A stretch of 64,000 bases of DNA from Cupriavidus basilensis OR16 (GTDB lineage Bacteria; Pseudomonadota; Gammaproteobacteria; Burkholderiales; Burkholderiaceae), in contig NZ_AHJE01000031.1 in the NCBI RefSeq assembly GCF_000243095.1, positions 1-64,000 on the forward strand. The letters run 5' to 3'. Under the pieces are notes generated by a model that was given only the letters and a program-made list of their open reading frames with translations, was not told the origin of the DNA and searched no databases. The translations under genes and the position numbers were made by a program. Below, in pieces: positions 9,881-18,456 of this stretch (positions are counted from its first letter, which is position 1; every line of letters begins with the position of its first letter).

Positions 9881-9928
9881 GGATCCCGCGTCAGGCCATG
9901 GCCTGACGCATGGCCTGACGCGGGATCC
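9881..9928. repeat. Long palindrome between ompW and the HD-GYP gene
   Basis: GGATCCCGCGTCAGGCCAT (9881-9899) is the exact reverse complement of 9910-9928, giving a 19-bp stem. The inner bases 9888-9909 are themselves a 22-base perfect palindrome. The repeat overlaps the last codons of the HD-GYP gene, whose end R-Q-A-M-R-Q-A-M-A is produced by it. It may serve as a two-way terminator despite lacking a T-run. Confidence 0.7.
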
Positions 9929-10598
9929 GTCTCAATGCGCCACGGCTCAAGCCGTAGAAGCGCGCGACCACGGCCATCTCGGAGCCGGCACCAAGCAGCG
10001 CTTGCGCTGATTTTCGGCTGTGCAGCACCTGCGCAATATTCGCGAGAAAGACGTTCGTCACATCCGGATCGTAATGCGTGCCGGAACCGGCCGAGACAAT
10101 GGACAACGCATCGTCGTCCGACATGCAGGGGCGATAGCAGCGTGCCTCGGTCATGGCATCGAACGCGTCGGCGACCGCCACGATCCGCGCGGCTAGCGGA
10201 ATATCGTTGCCGGCCAGGCCACATGGATAGCCCGTGCCGTCAAAGCGCTCATGGTGGTGGTGTGCGACTTGCGACGCCAGACGCATCAGCGCGTGCGCGC
10301 TGCCAGCAAGTATGTTCGCGCCGATCTCGGGATGGCGCTCGATCACCTGGCGCTCCTCGGCAAGCAGCTTGCCTGGCTTGAGCAGCACGGCATCGGGAAT
10401 CGCGAGCTTGCCAACGTCATGCACCGGCGTGACGAGCCGTATGCGCTCGCAGTGCGCCGCATCTAGTCCCACCAGGTCGGCAAGGCAAGCGGCAATCGTC
10501 GCGGTGCGAACCAGATGGCCCGATGCATGCGGGTAGCGCAAGCAGCCGGCTAGCGTCAAGCTGGCCAGCGTAACAACCGCATGGTGATTCTTGGTCAT
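9891..10598 (-). CDS. HD-GYP domain phosphodiesterase-like protein
   Basis: The 235-residue protein consists almost wholly of an HD-GYP domain: the HD pair sits in PVHDVGKLAIPD (H60-D61), with HHHERFDGTGYP at about 114-125 supplying further metal ligands and the GYP motif, then IPLAARIVAVADAFDAMT. This family hydrolyses cyclic di-GMP. No receiver or sensor domain is attached, so control would come from elsewhere. The N terminus is short and lacks a clear regulatory region. It reads convergently with ompW and shares the palindrome at its 3' end. Confidence 0.85.
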   Translation of the reverse strand: MTKNHHAVVTLASLTLAGCLRYPHASGHLVRTATIAACLADLVGLDAAHCERIRLVTPVHDVGKLAIPDAVLLKPGKLLAEERQVIERHPEIGANILAGSAHALMRLASQVAHHHHERFDGTGYPCGLAGNDIPLAARIVAVADAFDAMTEARCYRPCMSDDDALSIVSAGSGTHYDPDVTNVFLANIAQVLHSRKSAQALLGAGSEMAVVARFYGLSRGALRRIPRQAMRQAMA

Positions 10599-10696
10599 AG
10601 TGCTGAGGCGGGGCGAAGCGCGAGATTCTATGCCTGCGGGGGCAGATCGCCAATAGCCGATGGCGAACTGCCTTCATGGCCTTGCGCTCGCCGGCC

Positions 10697-11671
10697 TCAG
10701 TCCATGCTGAGATTGGCCTGCTTGACGAGTTTGGCGAAGCGGCCGATTTCTCCGTTGATCTGGCCACGCATCTGCGCCGGCGTATTGCCCACCGGCTCGG
10801 CACCGATCGCGGCGAACTGCTGCTTCACGTCATCGCTCGCAAGGCTCCTTGCGATTTCGGCGCTTAGCTTCGCCACGATCTCGGGCGGCGTACCAGCGGG
10901 CGCCATCACGCCAAACCACGAGGCAATGTCAAAGCCGGGCAGGCCCGCCTCGGCCAGCGTGGGCACGTCCGGCAGCGCGGAGGAGCGCTTCGCGGTGGCG
11001 ACCGCCAGCGCCCTGAGCTTGCCGGCCTTGATGTAGGGCAGCGCGGACGAGGTTGTGTCGAACATCATGGACACCTGCCCGCCCATCAGGTCCGTGATAG
11101 CGGGCGCGCTGCCCTTGTAGGGAATGTGGCCGATTTCGGTGCCGGTCAGCGCCTTGAACTGTTCGCCGATCAGGTGGTGCGCGGTGCCGTTGCCATTGGA
11201 GGCATAGGTAAGCTTGCCGGGATTGGCCTTGGCATAGGCCACCAGCTCTTGCACCGTTTTTGCGGGGAAGCTCGGGCTGACCACCAGCACGTTTGGCACG
11301 ATGGCGACCACCGATACCGGCGCAAGGTCCTTTTGCACGTCGTAGGAGAGCCGTTTGTAGACGCTAGGCGCAATCGTGTGGTGGACCGCGCCCATCAGCA
11401 GCGTGTAGCCGTCCGCTGGCGCCTTGGCGACGGCGTCCGCCCCGATCGTGGCACCCGCGCCCGGCCGGTTCTCGATGACCACGGGCTGGCCCAGCGCCAC
11501 GGTGAGCTTCTGGCCAACGGTGCGGGCCAGGATGTCAGTTGTGCCGCCCGGCGGAAACGGCACGATCAGGCGGATCGGCTTGGTGGGATAGGCCTGCGCG
11601 AATGCAGTGCCGGCGGCGAGTGCGAATGCGAATGCGAGTGCGGCTGCCGCGGCCCGGAATACGGATTGCAT
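10697..11671 (-). CDS. Bug-family periplasmic substrate-binding protein
   Basis: A signal peptide (MQSVFRAAAAALAFAFALAAG, cleaved after TAFA) precedes the family start YPTKPIRLIVPFPPGGTTDILAR, VVIENRPGAGATIGAD and HIPYKGSAPAITDLMGGQVS. Length is 324 residues, normal for TctC/Bug proteins. The ATG at 11671 follows GAGGAGACAAGC; a longer frame upstream has no support. It lies downstream of a tartrate-dehydrogenase-like gene on the same strand, which suggests a hydroxy- or dicarboxylic acid ligand (inference). The signal peptide DNA holds an imperfect GCGAAT/GCGAGT repeat. Confidence 0.9.
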   Translation of the reverse strand: MQSVFRAAAAALAFAFALAAGTAFAQAYPTKPIRLIVPFPPGGTTDILARTVGQKLTVALGQPVVIENRPGAGATIGADAVAKAPADGYTLLMGAVHHTIAPSVYKRLSYDVQKDLAPVSVVAIVPNVLVVSPSFPAKTVQELVAYAKANPGKLTYASNGNGTAHHLIGEQFKALTGTEIGHIPYKGSAPAITDLMGGQVSMMFDTTSSALPYIKAGKLRALAVATAKRSSALPDVPTLAEAGLPGFDIASWFGVMAPAGTPPEIVAKLSAEIARSLASDDVKQQFAAIGAEPVGNTPAQMRGQINGEIGRFAKLVKQANLSMD

Positions 11672-11783
11672 GCTTGTCTCCTCAATGTTTTTTTTGCCAT
11701 CGTGCGCGGCCCGTTCCAAGGCGGGCCGCCTGCGCAGATATCTGTGGCAGCATCGCTTTCGCACAGCCCTCGCACCCCACAGC

Positions 11784-12860
11784 TTAAGCGGCTTTCTTCA
11801 CCTGTTGCGCCAACGCCTTGCAGACGGCTTCGGTAACCGATGCCGTGGTCGCCGTGCCGCCCAGGTCCGGCGTGAAGACACCTGCCGCCGTGATCTGCTC
11901 GATCGCCGCCATCAGCCGATCTGCCGCGGCCTTCTCGCCGAGATGCTCCAGCATCATCGCGGCGGTCCAGAAGGTCGCCACGGGATTGGCAATGCCCTTG
12001 CCGGTGATATCGAAGGCCGAGCCGTGGATGGGCTCGAACATCGATGGAAAGACACGCTCGGGATTCAGGTTGGCGGTTGGCGCGATGCCCAGGCTGCCGG
12101 AGAGCGCTGCGGCCAGGTCGGACAGGATATCGGCGTGCAGGTTGGTAGCGACCACCACGTCCAGCGTTTGCGGCTTGAGCACCATGCGCGTGGTCACGGC
12201 ATCGACCAGCTCGCGGTCGGTCGTGACGTCCGGATAGTCGTTGGCGACCTCAAAGAAGATCTCGTCCCACATCACCATGCCAAAGCGCTGCGCGTTGGAC
12301 TTGGTCACCAGCGTGAGATGCTTGCGCGGGCGCTTGGCGGCCAACTCGAAAGCGAAGCGGTGAATGCGCTCGACACCAGCGCGGGTGAAGACCGAAGTCT
12401 CGGTCGCGGTCTCGATGGGCAGGCCGCGATGGGTACGGCCGCCGTTGCCGGCATACTCGCCCTCGGAGTTCTCGCGGATGATGACCCAGTCGATATCCTT
12501 GCCGTTCACGAGCGGGCTGCGCACGCCGGGCAGCACGCGCGCCGGGCGCACGTTGGCATACTGGTCAAAGCCCTGCGCAATGGGCAGGCGCAGGCCCCAC
12601 AGCGAGACGTGGTCGGGCACATTGAGCGCGCCCACGGCCCCGAAAAAAATCGCATCGAACTGCTTCAGGCGCTCCAGGCCATCGGTCGGGATGTAGTAGC
12701 CGCGCTCCAGGTAGTAGTCGGAGCTCCAGGGAAAACGCTCCACGCTGAGCTTGAACCCGCCATCCTGTTCAGCCAGCGTTTCCAGCACCTGCAAGCCTGC
12801 CGAGATGACTTCCGGGCCAATGCCATCGCCCGGGATAGCCGCAATCTTGTATTCGCGCAT
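11784..12860 (-). CDS. Tartrate/D-malate dehydrogenase-like decarboxylating enzyme
   Basis: The 358-residue protein belongs to the isocitrate/isopropylmalate dehydrogenase family: IAAIPGDGIGPEV at the N terminus, the RENSEGEYAG active-site segment, TKSNAQRFGMVMWDEIF, the catalytic Asp region ATNLHADILSDLAA and FEPIHGSAFDITGKG for the NAD site. The SEGEYAG form and the W-rich N-terminal part fit the TtuC/DmlA branch (tartrate dehydrogenase or D-malate dehydrogenase) rather than LeuB. The start at 12860 matches the family. A Bug binding protein follows on the same strand and a LysR gene diverges, a typical uptake-plus-catabolism unit. Confidence 0.85.
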   Translation of the reverse strand: MREYKIAAIPGDGIGPEVISAGLQVLETLAEQDGGFKLSVERFPWSSDYYLERGYYIPTDGLERLKQFDAIFFGAVGALNVPDHVSLWGLRLPIAQGFDQYANVRPARVLPGVRSPLVNGKDIDWVIIRENSEGEYAGNGGRTHRGLPIETATETSVFTRAGVERIHRFAFELAAKRPRKHLTLVTKSNAQRFGMVMWDEIFFEVANDYPDVTTDRELVDAVTTRMVLKPQTLDVVVATNLHADILSDLAAALSGSLGIAPTANLNPERVFPSMFEPIHGSAFDITGKGIANPVATFWTAAMMLEHLGEKAAADRLMAAIEQITAAGVFTPDLGGTATTASVTEAVCKALAQQVKKAA

Positions 12861-13007
12861 CGCGCTCTCTCCTCTCCGTGGTTCACGCGGGGCAGGCTCG
12901 CCGCGCTCGTTCGCACCAGCCGCGGCATGACGCTGCCTTTCCTGCCGTCGACTATGGACCAAAAACCGGCCAAAAACCGGAGCGTAGAATCAACTCAAAC
13001 TTAATCT

Positions 13008-13028
13008 ACTTTTAACTCGAGGTTAAAG
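13008..13028. promoter_or_regulatory. Candidate LysR operator between dehydrogenase and lysR
   Basis: TTTAAC (13011-13016) and GTTAAA (13022-13027) form an inverted repeat separated by TCGAG, in an AT-rich patch just before the lysR start and upstream of the divergent dehydrogenase gene. The repeat also overlaps the lysR ribosome binding site, which would suit autoregulation. Confidence 0.4.
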
Positions 13029-13955
13029 ATGGGACAGCCCTCCGAACTGGCGTTCTTCTCCGCCCTGGTCAAGGCCGGCAGCCTGTGTCAGCGGCGGCCC
13101 GGGAGCTGGACGTCACGCCGGCGGCGGTCAGCAAGCGCCTGGCGCAGCTTGGAGGCCCGGCTTGGCGTGCGGCTGCTCAACCGCACCACGCGGCGCATCG
13201 GCGTGACAGCGGAAGGCGAGGTGTACCTGCAGCACGCCCACCGCATCCTCGCCGACATCGAAGACCTGGACCAGTTGCTCTCAAGTAGCCGGGTCGCGCC
13301 GCGCGGCTTGCTGCGCGTCAATGCGCCGCTTGGGTTCGGCCGTACGTATATCGCGCCGGCCATCTCCGCCTTCGCCAAACGGCAGCCGCAAGTGGAAATA
13401 CAGCTCCACCTGACCGACCGCCCCATGAGCCTGGCCGACGAGGGTTTCGATGTGGGAATCCGCTTTGGCGAGCTGCCGGATGCCCGCCTCATTGCCCGCA
13501 AGATCGCCAACAACCGGCGCCTGGTGTGCGCGGCGCCCGCCTACCTGAAGGCACACGGAACGCCGCTCACACCACATGACCTCGCGCGGCATCAATGCAT
13601 CGTGCTGCGCCAGAACGATTCCGCCTACGGCATCTGGCGGTTCACCAAGGGAAAGAAGACGGAAACGGTGAAGGTACGCGGGCCGCTGAGCAGCAACGAC
13701 GGCGAAGTCACCTTGACGTGGGGACTCGACGGGCAAGGCATACTGCAACGGGCGGAATGGGATCTGGCGAAATACCTGCGCAGCGGCCGGCTGGTATTGC
13801 TGCTGGAGGACTATGCGCTGCCGCCCGCCGACATCTATGCGGTGTTTCCGGAGCGGCACAATATGTCAGCCAAGGTCAGGGCATTCCTTGACTTCCTGGT
13901 GGCACATTTCGAGGGGAAGCTGGCCAAGGCGCGTGGCGGCCCGACGGCGTGGTGA
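13029..13955 (+). CDS. LysR-type regulator with out-of-frame DNA-binding helix
   Basis: From about residue 40 on this is a normal LysR protein (EARLGVRLLNRTTRRIGVTAEGE, then the ligand-binding domain to 308 residues). The helix-turn-helix is scrambled: residues about 20-40 read CQRRPGSWTSRRRRSASAWRS. The expected S-A-A-A-R-E-L-D-V-T-P-A-A-V-S-K-R-L-A-Q-L is present in another frame (13088-13150). Two surplus bases (a repeated TG at 13084-13087) and one surplus G near 13150 shift the frame out and back. If the sequence is right, the protein keeps its length but cannot bind DNA normally. It diverges from the dehydrogenase/Bug operon it would control. Confidence 0.8.
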   Translation: MGQPSELAFFSALVKAGSLCQRRPGSWTSRRRRSASAWRSLEARLGVRLLNRTTRRIGVTAEGEVYLQHAHRILADIEDLDQLLSSSRVAPRGLLRVNAPLGFGRTYIAPAISAFAKRQPQVEIQLHLTDRPMSLADEGFDVGIRFGELPDARLIARKIANNRRLVCAAPAYLKAHGTPLTPHDLARHQCIVLRQNDSAYGIWRFTKGKKTETVKVRGPLSSNDGEVTLTWGLDGQGILQRAEWDLAKYLRSGRLVLLLEDYALPPADIYAVFPERHNMSAKVRAFLDFLVAHFEGKLAKARGGPTAW

Positions 13956-13983
13956 GTGATAGTTTGAACGATGGTTCGAAGAC

Positions 13984-14014
13984 GCTGGCGTCCCCGCATG
14001 CAGGGGACGCCAGC
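13984..14014. terminator. Two-way hairpin between lysR and amn
   Basis: GCTGGCGTCCCC (13984-13995) and GGGGACGCCAGC (14003-14014) form a perfect 12-bp stem around a 7-base loop, between two convergent genes. No T-tract follows on either strand. Confidence 0.6.
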
Positions 14015-14024
14015 GCGCACCAGC

Positions 14025-15522
14025 CTATCGAAATGCCGGCTCGTCAAAGCTGCGCAACTTGCGCGAGTGCAATTGCTCGGCGCCACCTTCGCGCAAGATG
14101 CGAATTGCCTCCAAGCCAATCGACATATGTTGGCTCACCCGCTGGCGATAGAACGCATTGGCCATGCCGCGCAGCTTGAGCTCGCCGTGCAGCGGCTTGT
14201 CGGACACGCAGAGCAACGTGCCATAAGGTACCCGCAAGCGGAAACCGTTGGCCGCAACCGTGGCGCTTTCCATGTCGATGGCGATCGCGCGCGACTGGTT
14301 GAAGCGGGCGTACAGCGCCTTGGACTTGAGCTCCCAGTTGCGGTCGTCGGTGGAGACCACCGTGCCGGTGCGCATGCGCGTCTTCATCTCGTTGCCGGAC
14401 AAACCCGTCACACGCACCACGGCCTCTTGCAGCGCGACCTGGATCTCGGCGATAGGCGGTACCGGCACCCAGGGCGGCAGGTCGTGATCGAGCACGTGGT
14501 CGTCGCGCACATAGGCATGCGCCAGGACGTAGTCGCCGAGTTGCTGCGAGCGGCGCAGGCCGCCGCAGTGGCCAACCATCAGCCAGCAGTGCGGGCGCAG
14601 CACGGCAAGGTGGTCGGTCATGGTCTTGGCGTTGGACGGGCCTACGCCGATATTGACCAGCGTGACGCCAAGATTGTCCTCGCGCACCAGGTGGTAGGCA
14701 GGCATCTGCGGCAGCGCGCGCGGGCGCCAGCGCGTCGTCGGGTTCGGCCTCGCCGCGCTCTTGCAGCACGTCGCCGGGCTCGACGAAGCGCACGTAGCCG
14801 TCCGCGCCTTGCGCGTCTTCGGCTGCCATCAGCGAGCGGCCGAGCGCGATGAACTCGTCGACGTAGCGCTGGTAGTTGGTAAACAGCACGAAGCGCTGGA
14901 AATGCTGGGGTGCGGTGCCGGTGTAGTGATAGAGGCGCTGCAGCGCCAGGTCCACGCGCTCGCCGGGGAACATCGAGAGCGGCCAGGCTTCGCCGGGCAC
15001 CGGTTCATAAGTGCCGTTGGCGATGGCGTCGTCGATGCGGCTCAGCTCGGGCAGCACGAACGAGGCTTCGAGCTCGCGCGCCTGGGTGTAGCTGATGTCC
15101 GTGGTGGAGGCTTCGATGACAAACGGCAACGGGATCGGGCGGCGGCTGACGCCGACCACCACAGGCACGCGGTGGTAGCGTATCAGGCGCTCGATCTGGT
15201 CGCGGTAGTAATCGGCCAGCAGCTCGGGACGGGTAACCGTGGTGCCATAGACCCCGGGGTAGGCAACCGTGCCCCAGGATGGCCGGCTGTCGGTGACCAT
15301 GGTTTCGAGATTGACCGAGATGCCCAGGTAGGGATAGCAGGCATGTGCCGCGGACGGCAGCGGCTGGCCCTGGGCGAAGGCGTCGAAGCGCGCGCGAATT
15401 GCGCCGACCGAGGCATCGTAGATTTCACGGATGCGAGCCAGCGCCGCGTCGGCGTCGGAGAACTCGGCCAGCTGATCGGCCGGATGGGCGGAAGAGAAGA
15501 TCGAGGCATTCATGGGAAACAT
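14025..15522 (-). pseudogene. amn: AMP nucleosidase, frameshifted
   Basis: The N-terminal half (ADAALARIREIYDASVGAIRARF, SVNLETMVTDSRPSWGTVAYPG, SYTQARELEASFVLPEL) and the C-terminal nucleoside-phosphorylase half (VTLVNIGVGPSNAKTMTDHLAVLRPH, DMESATVAANGFRLRVPYGTLLCVSDKPLHGE) both match AMP nucleosidase, which splits AMP into adenine and ribose 5-phosphate. They lie in different frames. One surplus base in the GC run at about 14712-14723 separates them. The original frame would continue for about 220 meaningless residues to 14044. The second half alone keeps the catalytic domain and starts with an ATG at 14705. Confidence 0.85.
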
Positions 15523-15695
15523 GATACCCCGCTACAGAGCGGAAGCAACATGGCCTGCCGCAAATTGACGGGCCTTCGCGCGCTCGCTACACTGCCTGCA
15601 GTCTTTTTTGCGGCCCCGCGCCGCACTCGCCTCGTGACGCCCCCCATTAGAAGGGCAGCGCCGAGTTGCCGTATCTGCTTGCATGGGGAGCCCCG

Positions 15696-16085
15696 ATGGA
15701 AATCCGCAATCTGCTGCCAGAAGAGATCGAGGCGGCCAGACAACTCCTTGCGGCCAATGGGTGGGCGCACCGCGTTGCCAACACGGAGCGCTTCGCCCGG
15801 CTGATCGCCAACTCGCAACGGGTGGTGGTGGCGGTCGATAACGGAGAGATCGTGGGTTTCGCGCGGGCGCTATGCGACGACATCTCCAACGGTTACCTGT
15901 CGATGGTCGCGGTGACGCCTAGCCATCGCCGCCGCGGCATCGGCCGCGCGCTGGTGCGCCACATCGTCGGCAACGATCCCGATATCACGTGGGTGTTGCG
16001 CGCCGGGCGCTCGTCCGAGGCGGCCTTCTTCGGGCAGCTCGGCTTTGCGCCCTCGCTGGTGGCCATGGAGCGCCGGCGCACCTGA
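15696..16085 (+). CDS. GNAT-family N-acetyltransferase
   Basis: The 129-residue protein has the GNAT acetyl-CoA binding signature: YLSMVAVTPSHRRRGIGRALVRHIVG (motif A with R-R-x-G-I-G), preceded by VVAVDNGEIVGFARAL and followed by AAFFGQLGFAP. The start at 15696 follows TGGGGAG. The substrate cannot be told. The next gene, a membrane protein, begins 55 bases later on the same strand. Confidence 0.88.
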   Translation: MEIRNLLPEEIEAARQLLAANGWAHRVANTERFARLIANSQRVVVAVDNGEIVGFARALCDDISNGYLSMVAVTPSHRRRGIGRALVRHIVGNDPDITWVLRAGRSSEAAFFGQLGFAPSLVAMERRRT

Positions 16086-16140
16086 GCCGGGCCTGGCGGG
16101 CTGGCCTGCCGCCCAAACCTTGATCACCCACAACAACACC

Positions 16141-16575
16141 ATGGGCTCTTCCACCGGTTGGTTTCATTGGGCGTTGCTGTCGGCCGTGTTTGCCGCGCTG
16201 ACGGCGATCTTCGCCAAGATCGGGTTGGAAGGTGTCAACTCGGACCTTGCCACGCTGGTGCGCACGGCGGTGATCATCGTGGTGCTGAGCTTTTTCGTGG
16301 TGCTCACGGGCAAGTGGAGCAACCCGCTCGCGCTGTCGCCGCGGACCTGGATCTTCCTTGTGCTCTCCGGGCTTGCCACCGGCGCCTCCTGGGTGTGTTA
16401 CTTCCGCGCGCTGAAGATTGGCGATGCCTCGAAGGTGGCGCCGGTGGACAAGCTGAGCCTGCTGCTGGTAGCGGTGTTCGCCGTGATCTTTCTCGGCGAA
16501 CGCCCCAGCCTGCGCGAATGGGCCGGCATCGCGCTGGTCGGCGCCGGCGTGCTGGTGCTGGGGTTCAAGCGCTAA
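16141..16575 (+). CDS. Half-size EamA/DMT-type membrane protein
   Basis: This 144-residue protein has five hydrophobic segments and a single EamA unit: FHWALLSAVFAALTAIFAKIGLEGVNSDLATLVRT, then LSFFVVLTG, IFLVLSGLATGASWVCYFRAL, VAPVDKLSLLLVAVFAVIFLGERPS and WAGIALVGAGVLVLGF. Half-length members are thought to work as dimers in transport of small metabolites. It starts at the ATG at 16141, 55 bases after the acetyltransferase, and its stop lies 31 bases before a convergent metallo-hydrolase gene. Confidence 0.85.
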   Translation: MGSSTGWFHWALLSAVFAALTAIFAKIGLEGVNSDLATLVRTAVIIVVLSFFVVLTGKWSNPLALSPRTWIFLVLSGLATGASWVCYFRALKIGDASKVAPVDKLSLLLVAVFAVIFLGERPSLREWAGIALVGAGVLVLGFKR

Positions 16576-16608
16576 GCGGCAACCCCGGCACATCGGGCCC
16601 CACCGACG

Positions 16609-17613
16609 TCACCGGTCCGCGCGCAGCGGCCCGTATTCCACCGGCACCCAGGCGTAGCCCTTGCTCTCCGCGCGCACATGGCCGATCCCGGGGAACGGCA
16701 GGTGGGCGCCCGCCACCCACAGCTTGCCGCCCGCGGCATCGGCGAAGAGCTTCTTGCGCGTGCGCACCGCCTGCCTGCTGTCCACGTCGAACTCCAGCGC
16801 CACGTCCGGGCGGCGGAACTGCACCGCGTGGCTGTGTACGATATCGCCCCACACCAGCAGGCTTTGATCGCCTGACTTGAACAGGTAGCCACTGTGGCCC
16901 GGGGTGTGCCCGGGCGCCGGTACCGCGCTCACGCCCGCCACCAGCTTGTCGCCGGCACCGAAGCTGCGCAGCCGGCCAGCGGCCTGGTAGGGGGCGACGG
17001 CGGCGCGCGCCATGGCGAACGAGGACTGCGCGTCCTGCGGTGCGCGCGCGGCGGTGGCTTCGTCCAGCCAGTAGCCCGTCTCGGCCTTGTCGGCATACAC
17101 GATGGCGTTGGTGAACACGGCCTTGCCGTCGGCCGCGAGGCCACACACGTGATCGCCATGCATATGGGTCAGCAGCACCGTATCGACCTGGGCGGGGTTG
17201 TAGCCCGCCGCGCGCAGGTTCTCGACAACGCGGCCCAGCGTGGGGCCGAAGCAAGCCGCCGTGCCGGTGTCGACCAGGATCAGGTTGGTGCCGGTGTTGA
17301 TCAGGTAAGCGTTGACGGCGGTCTGCATGCCGGGCGTGGAGGCCACGAACATGCGCGCGAGCAGGCCCTGTACCTCGCCCGGGCTGGTGAACTTGAGCAC
17401 CTTGGGGTCCAGGTCGACATAGCCGTCGTAGAGCGCGGTGACCTCGAACTGGCCCAGCATCATGCGGTAGTAGCCGGGCACCTGGGTCTTCTGCTGGGCG
17501 GGCGGGGCCGCTGGCGGCCGGACCTGCGCCTGCGCGGGCAGGCCGGCAAGGGCGAGGACGCAGACCATCGAAAGCGCCGTCAGGCGGCCAGCAAGGTAGT
17601 GCAGGGGGGGCAT
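16609..17613 (-). CDS. Exported metallo-beta-lactamase-fold hydrolase
   Basis: A signal peptide (LTALSMVCVLALAGLPAQA) leads into an MBL-fold domain with the zinc motif THMHGDHVCG, a second-site His in PAPGHTPGHSGY, an Asp in VWGDIVHSH and a late His in VAGAHLPFPGIGH. The protein is 334 residues long. The start at 17613 follows AGGA. Its partner gene is not obvious; the 17666-18271 NTF2-like gene lies upstream on the same strand with a 52-base gap. Such periplasmic MBL proteins have varied substrates, so none is proposed. Confidence 0.85.
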   Translation of the reverse strand: MPPLHYLAGRLTALSMVCVLALAGLPAQAQVRPPAAPPAQQKTQVPGYYRMMLGQFEVTALYDGYVDLDPKVLKFTSPGEVQGLLARMFVASTPGMQTAVNAYLINTGTNLILVDTGTAACFGPTLGRVVENLRAAGYNPAQVDTVLLTHMHGDHVCGLAADGKAVFTNAIVYADKAETGYWLDEATAARAPQDAQSSFAMARAAVAPYQAAGRLRSFGAGDKLVAGVSAVPAPGHTPGHSGYLFKSGDQSLLVWGDIVHSHAVQFRRPDVALEFDVDSRQAVRTRKKLFADAAGGKLWVAGAHLPFPGIGHVRAESKGYAWVPVEYGPLRADR

Positions 17614-17665
17614 AGGACGATCCTTCAGGAGGGAAAGCCAGGCAACGCCACGTGCCGTTGCCACG

Positions 17666-18271
17666 TCAACGGCTGTCTTGCGCGGCGCCGCAACGCAGAT
17701 AGGCCAGCACCGGTGCCAACTGTGCCAGTGCCGGAGCCTGCCCGCAAACGTGCGAGGCCGTGCTCCAGGGATATGGCAGGCGGGCCAGCCAGCCGTCGAG
17801 CACCGCCTGCGCGGCATCGGCGGGCAGCACCTCCATGGCCTCGATCACGATGGTGAGTGCTTGCACGCGCCGGGCGCCATCTTGCGCCGAGAATTCCCAT
17901 GCGTAGCTGCCACAGCCCACGCGCACACCGCCGCTGGCCTTGTCGGTCATGCCTACCAGCCAGTCGCAGCCATAGCGCAGCGCGTCGGCAGCGGGCGGGG
18001 CCTCTGCCAGGCAGAACGTGTAGACGTTGTCGTAGCTCTGGCCAAAGCGCCGCACCAGCACGTCGCTGATCACAGCCACGCCCTCGCTGCGGGCCGGGAA
18101 CGCGATGGCCTCCGACTTGACCGTCATCTCCAGCGTGGCGTCGGCAGCGAAGGTGTGCGCCATCAGGTGGGGACGGTTCTCATCCTTGGCGCGGATATAG
18201 GTGCGGATCAGGGCCTGGGGATCGAGGGAGCCGGGAAACATCGATGCGGTGGGTACGTTCATGCGTGCCAT
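17666..18271 (-). CDS. NTF2/SnoaL-like protein of unknown function
   Basis: About 200 residues with the look of an NTF2-like fold: DPQALIRTYIRAKDENRPHLMAHTFAADATLEM at the start and VISDVLVRRFGQSYDNVYTFCL in the middle. No signal peptide is present. The first ATG (18271) and the one at 18262 are both poorly spaced from any ribosome binding site. The C-terminal 30 residues are Ala- and Pro-rich. I do not recognise a specific family. Confidence 0.65.
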   Translation of the reverse strand: MARMNVPTASMFPGSLDPQALIRTYIRAKDENRPHLMAHTFAADATLEMTVKSEAIAFPARSEGVAVISDVLVRRFGQSYDNVYTFCLAEAPPAADALRYGCDWLVGMTDKASGGVRVGCGSYAWEFSAQDGARRVQALTIVIEAMEVLPADAAQAVLDGWLARLPYPWSTASHVCGQAPALAQLAPVLAYLRCGAAQDSR

Positions 18272-18456
18272 GGGTGTGCCCGCGCCAGGCCATAGGCTGC
18301 GGCGAGCAATCGTCCCGCGTCAGCGGCGGCGCGACCCTCCCGCCAGCAAGACGTTTCGTCATGAACACGTCATCCAGCCGACATAGATTGTGGCCCTGCC
18401 GCCGCACGCCCGGCAGGTGGGCGGCAAACAAGAACAACGGAGCGGGTGAACGATTG

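Noticed and set aside
11607..13004. 465-residue open frame on the plus strand
   Set aside because: Antisense to the dehydrogenase gene and the Bug signal peptide; no motif, and low-complexity composition typical of GC-rich shadows.
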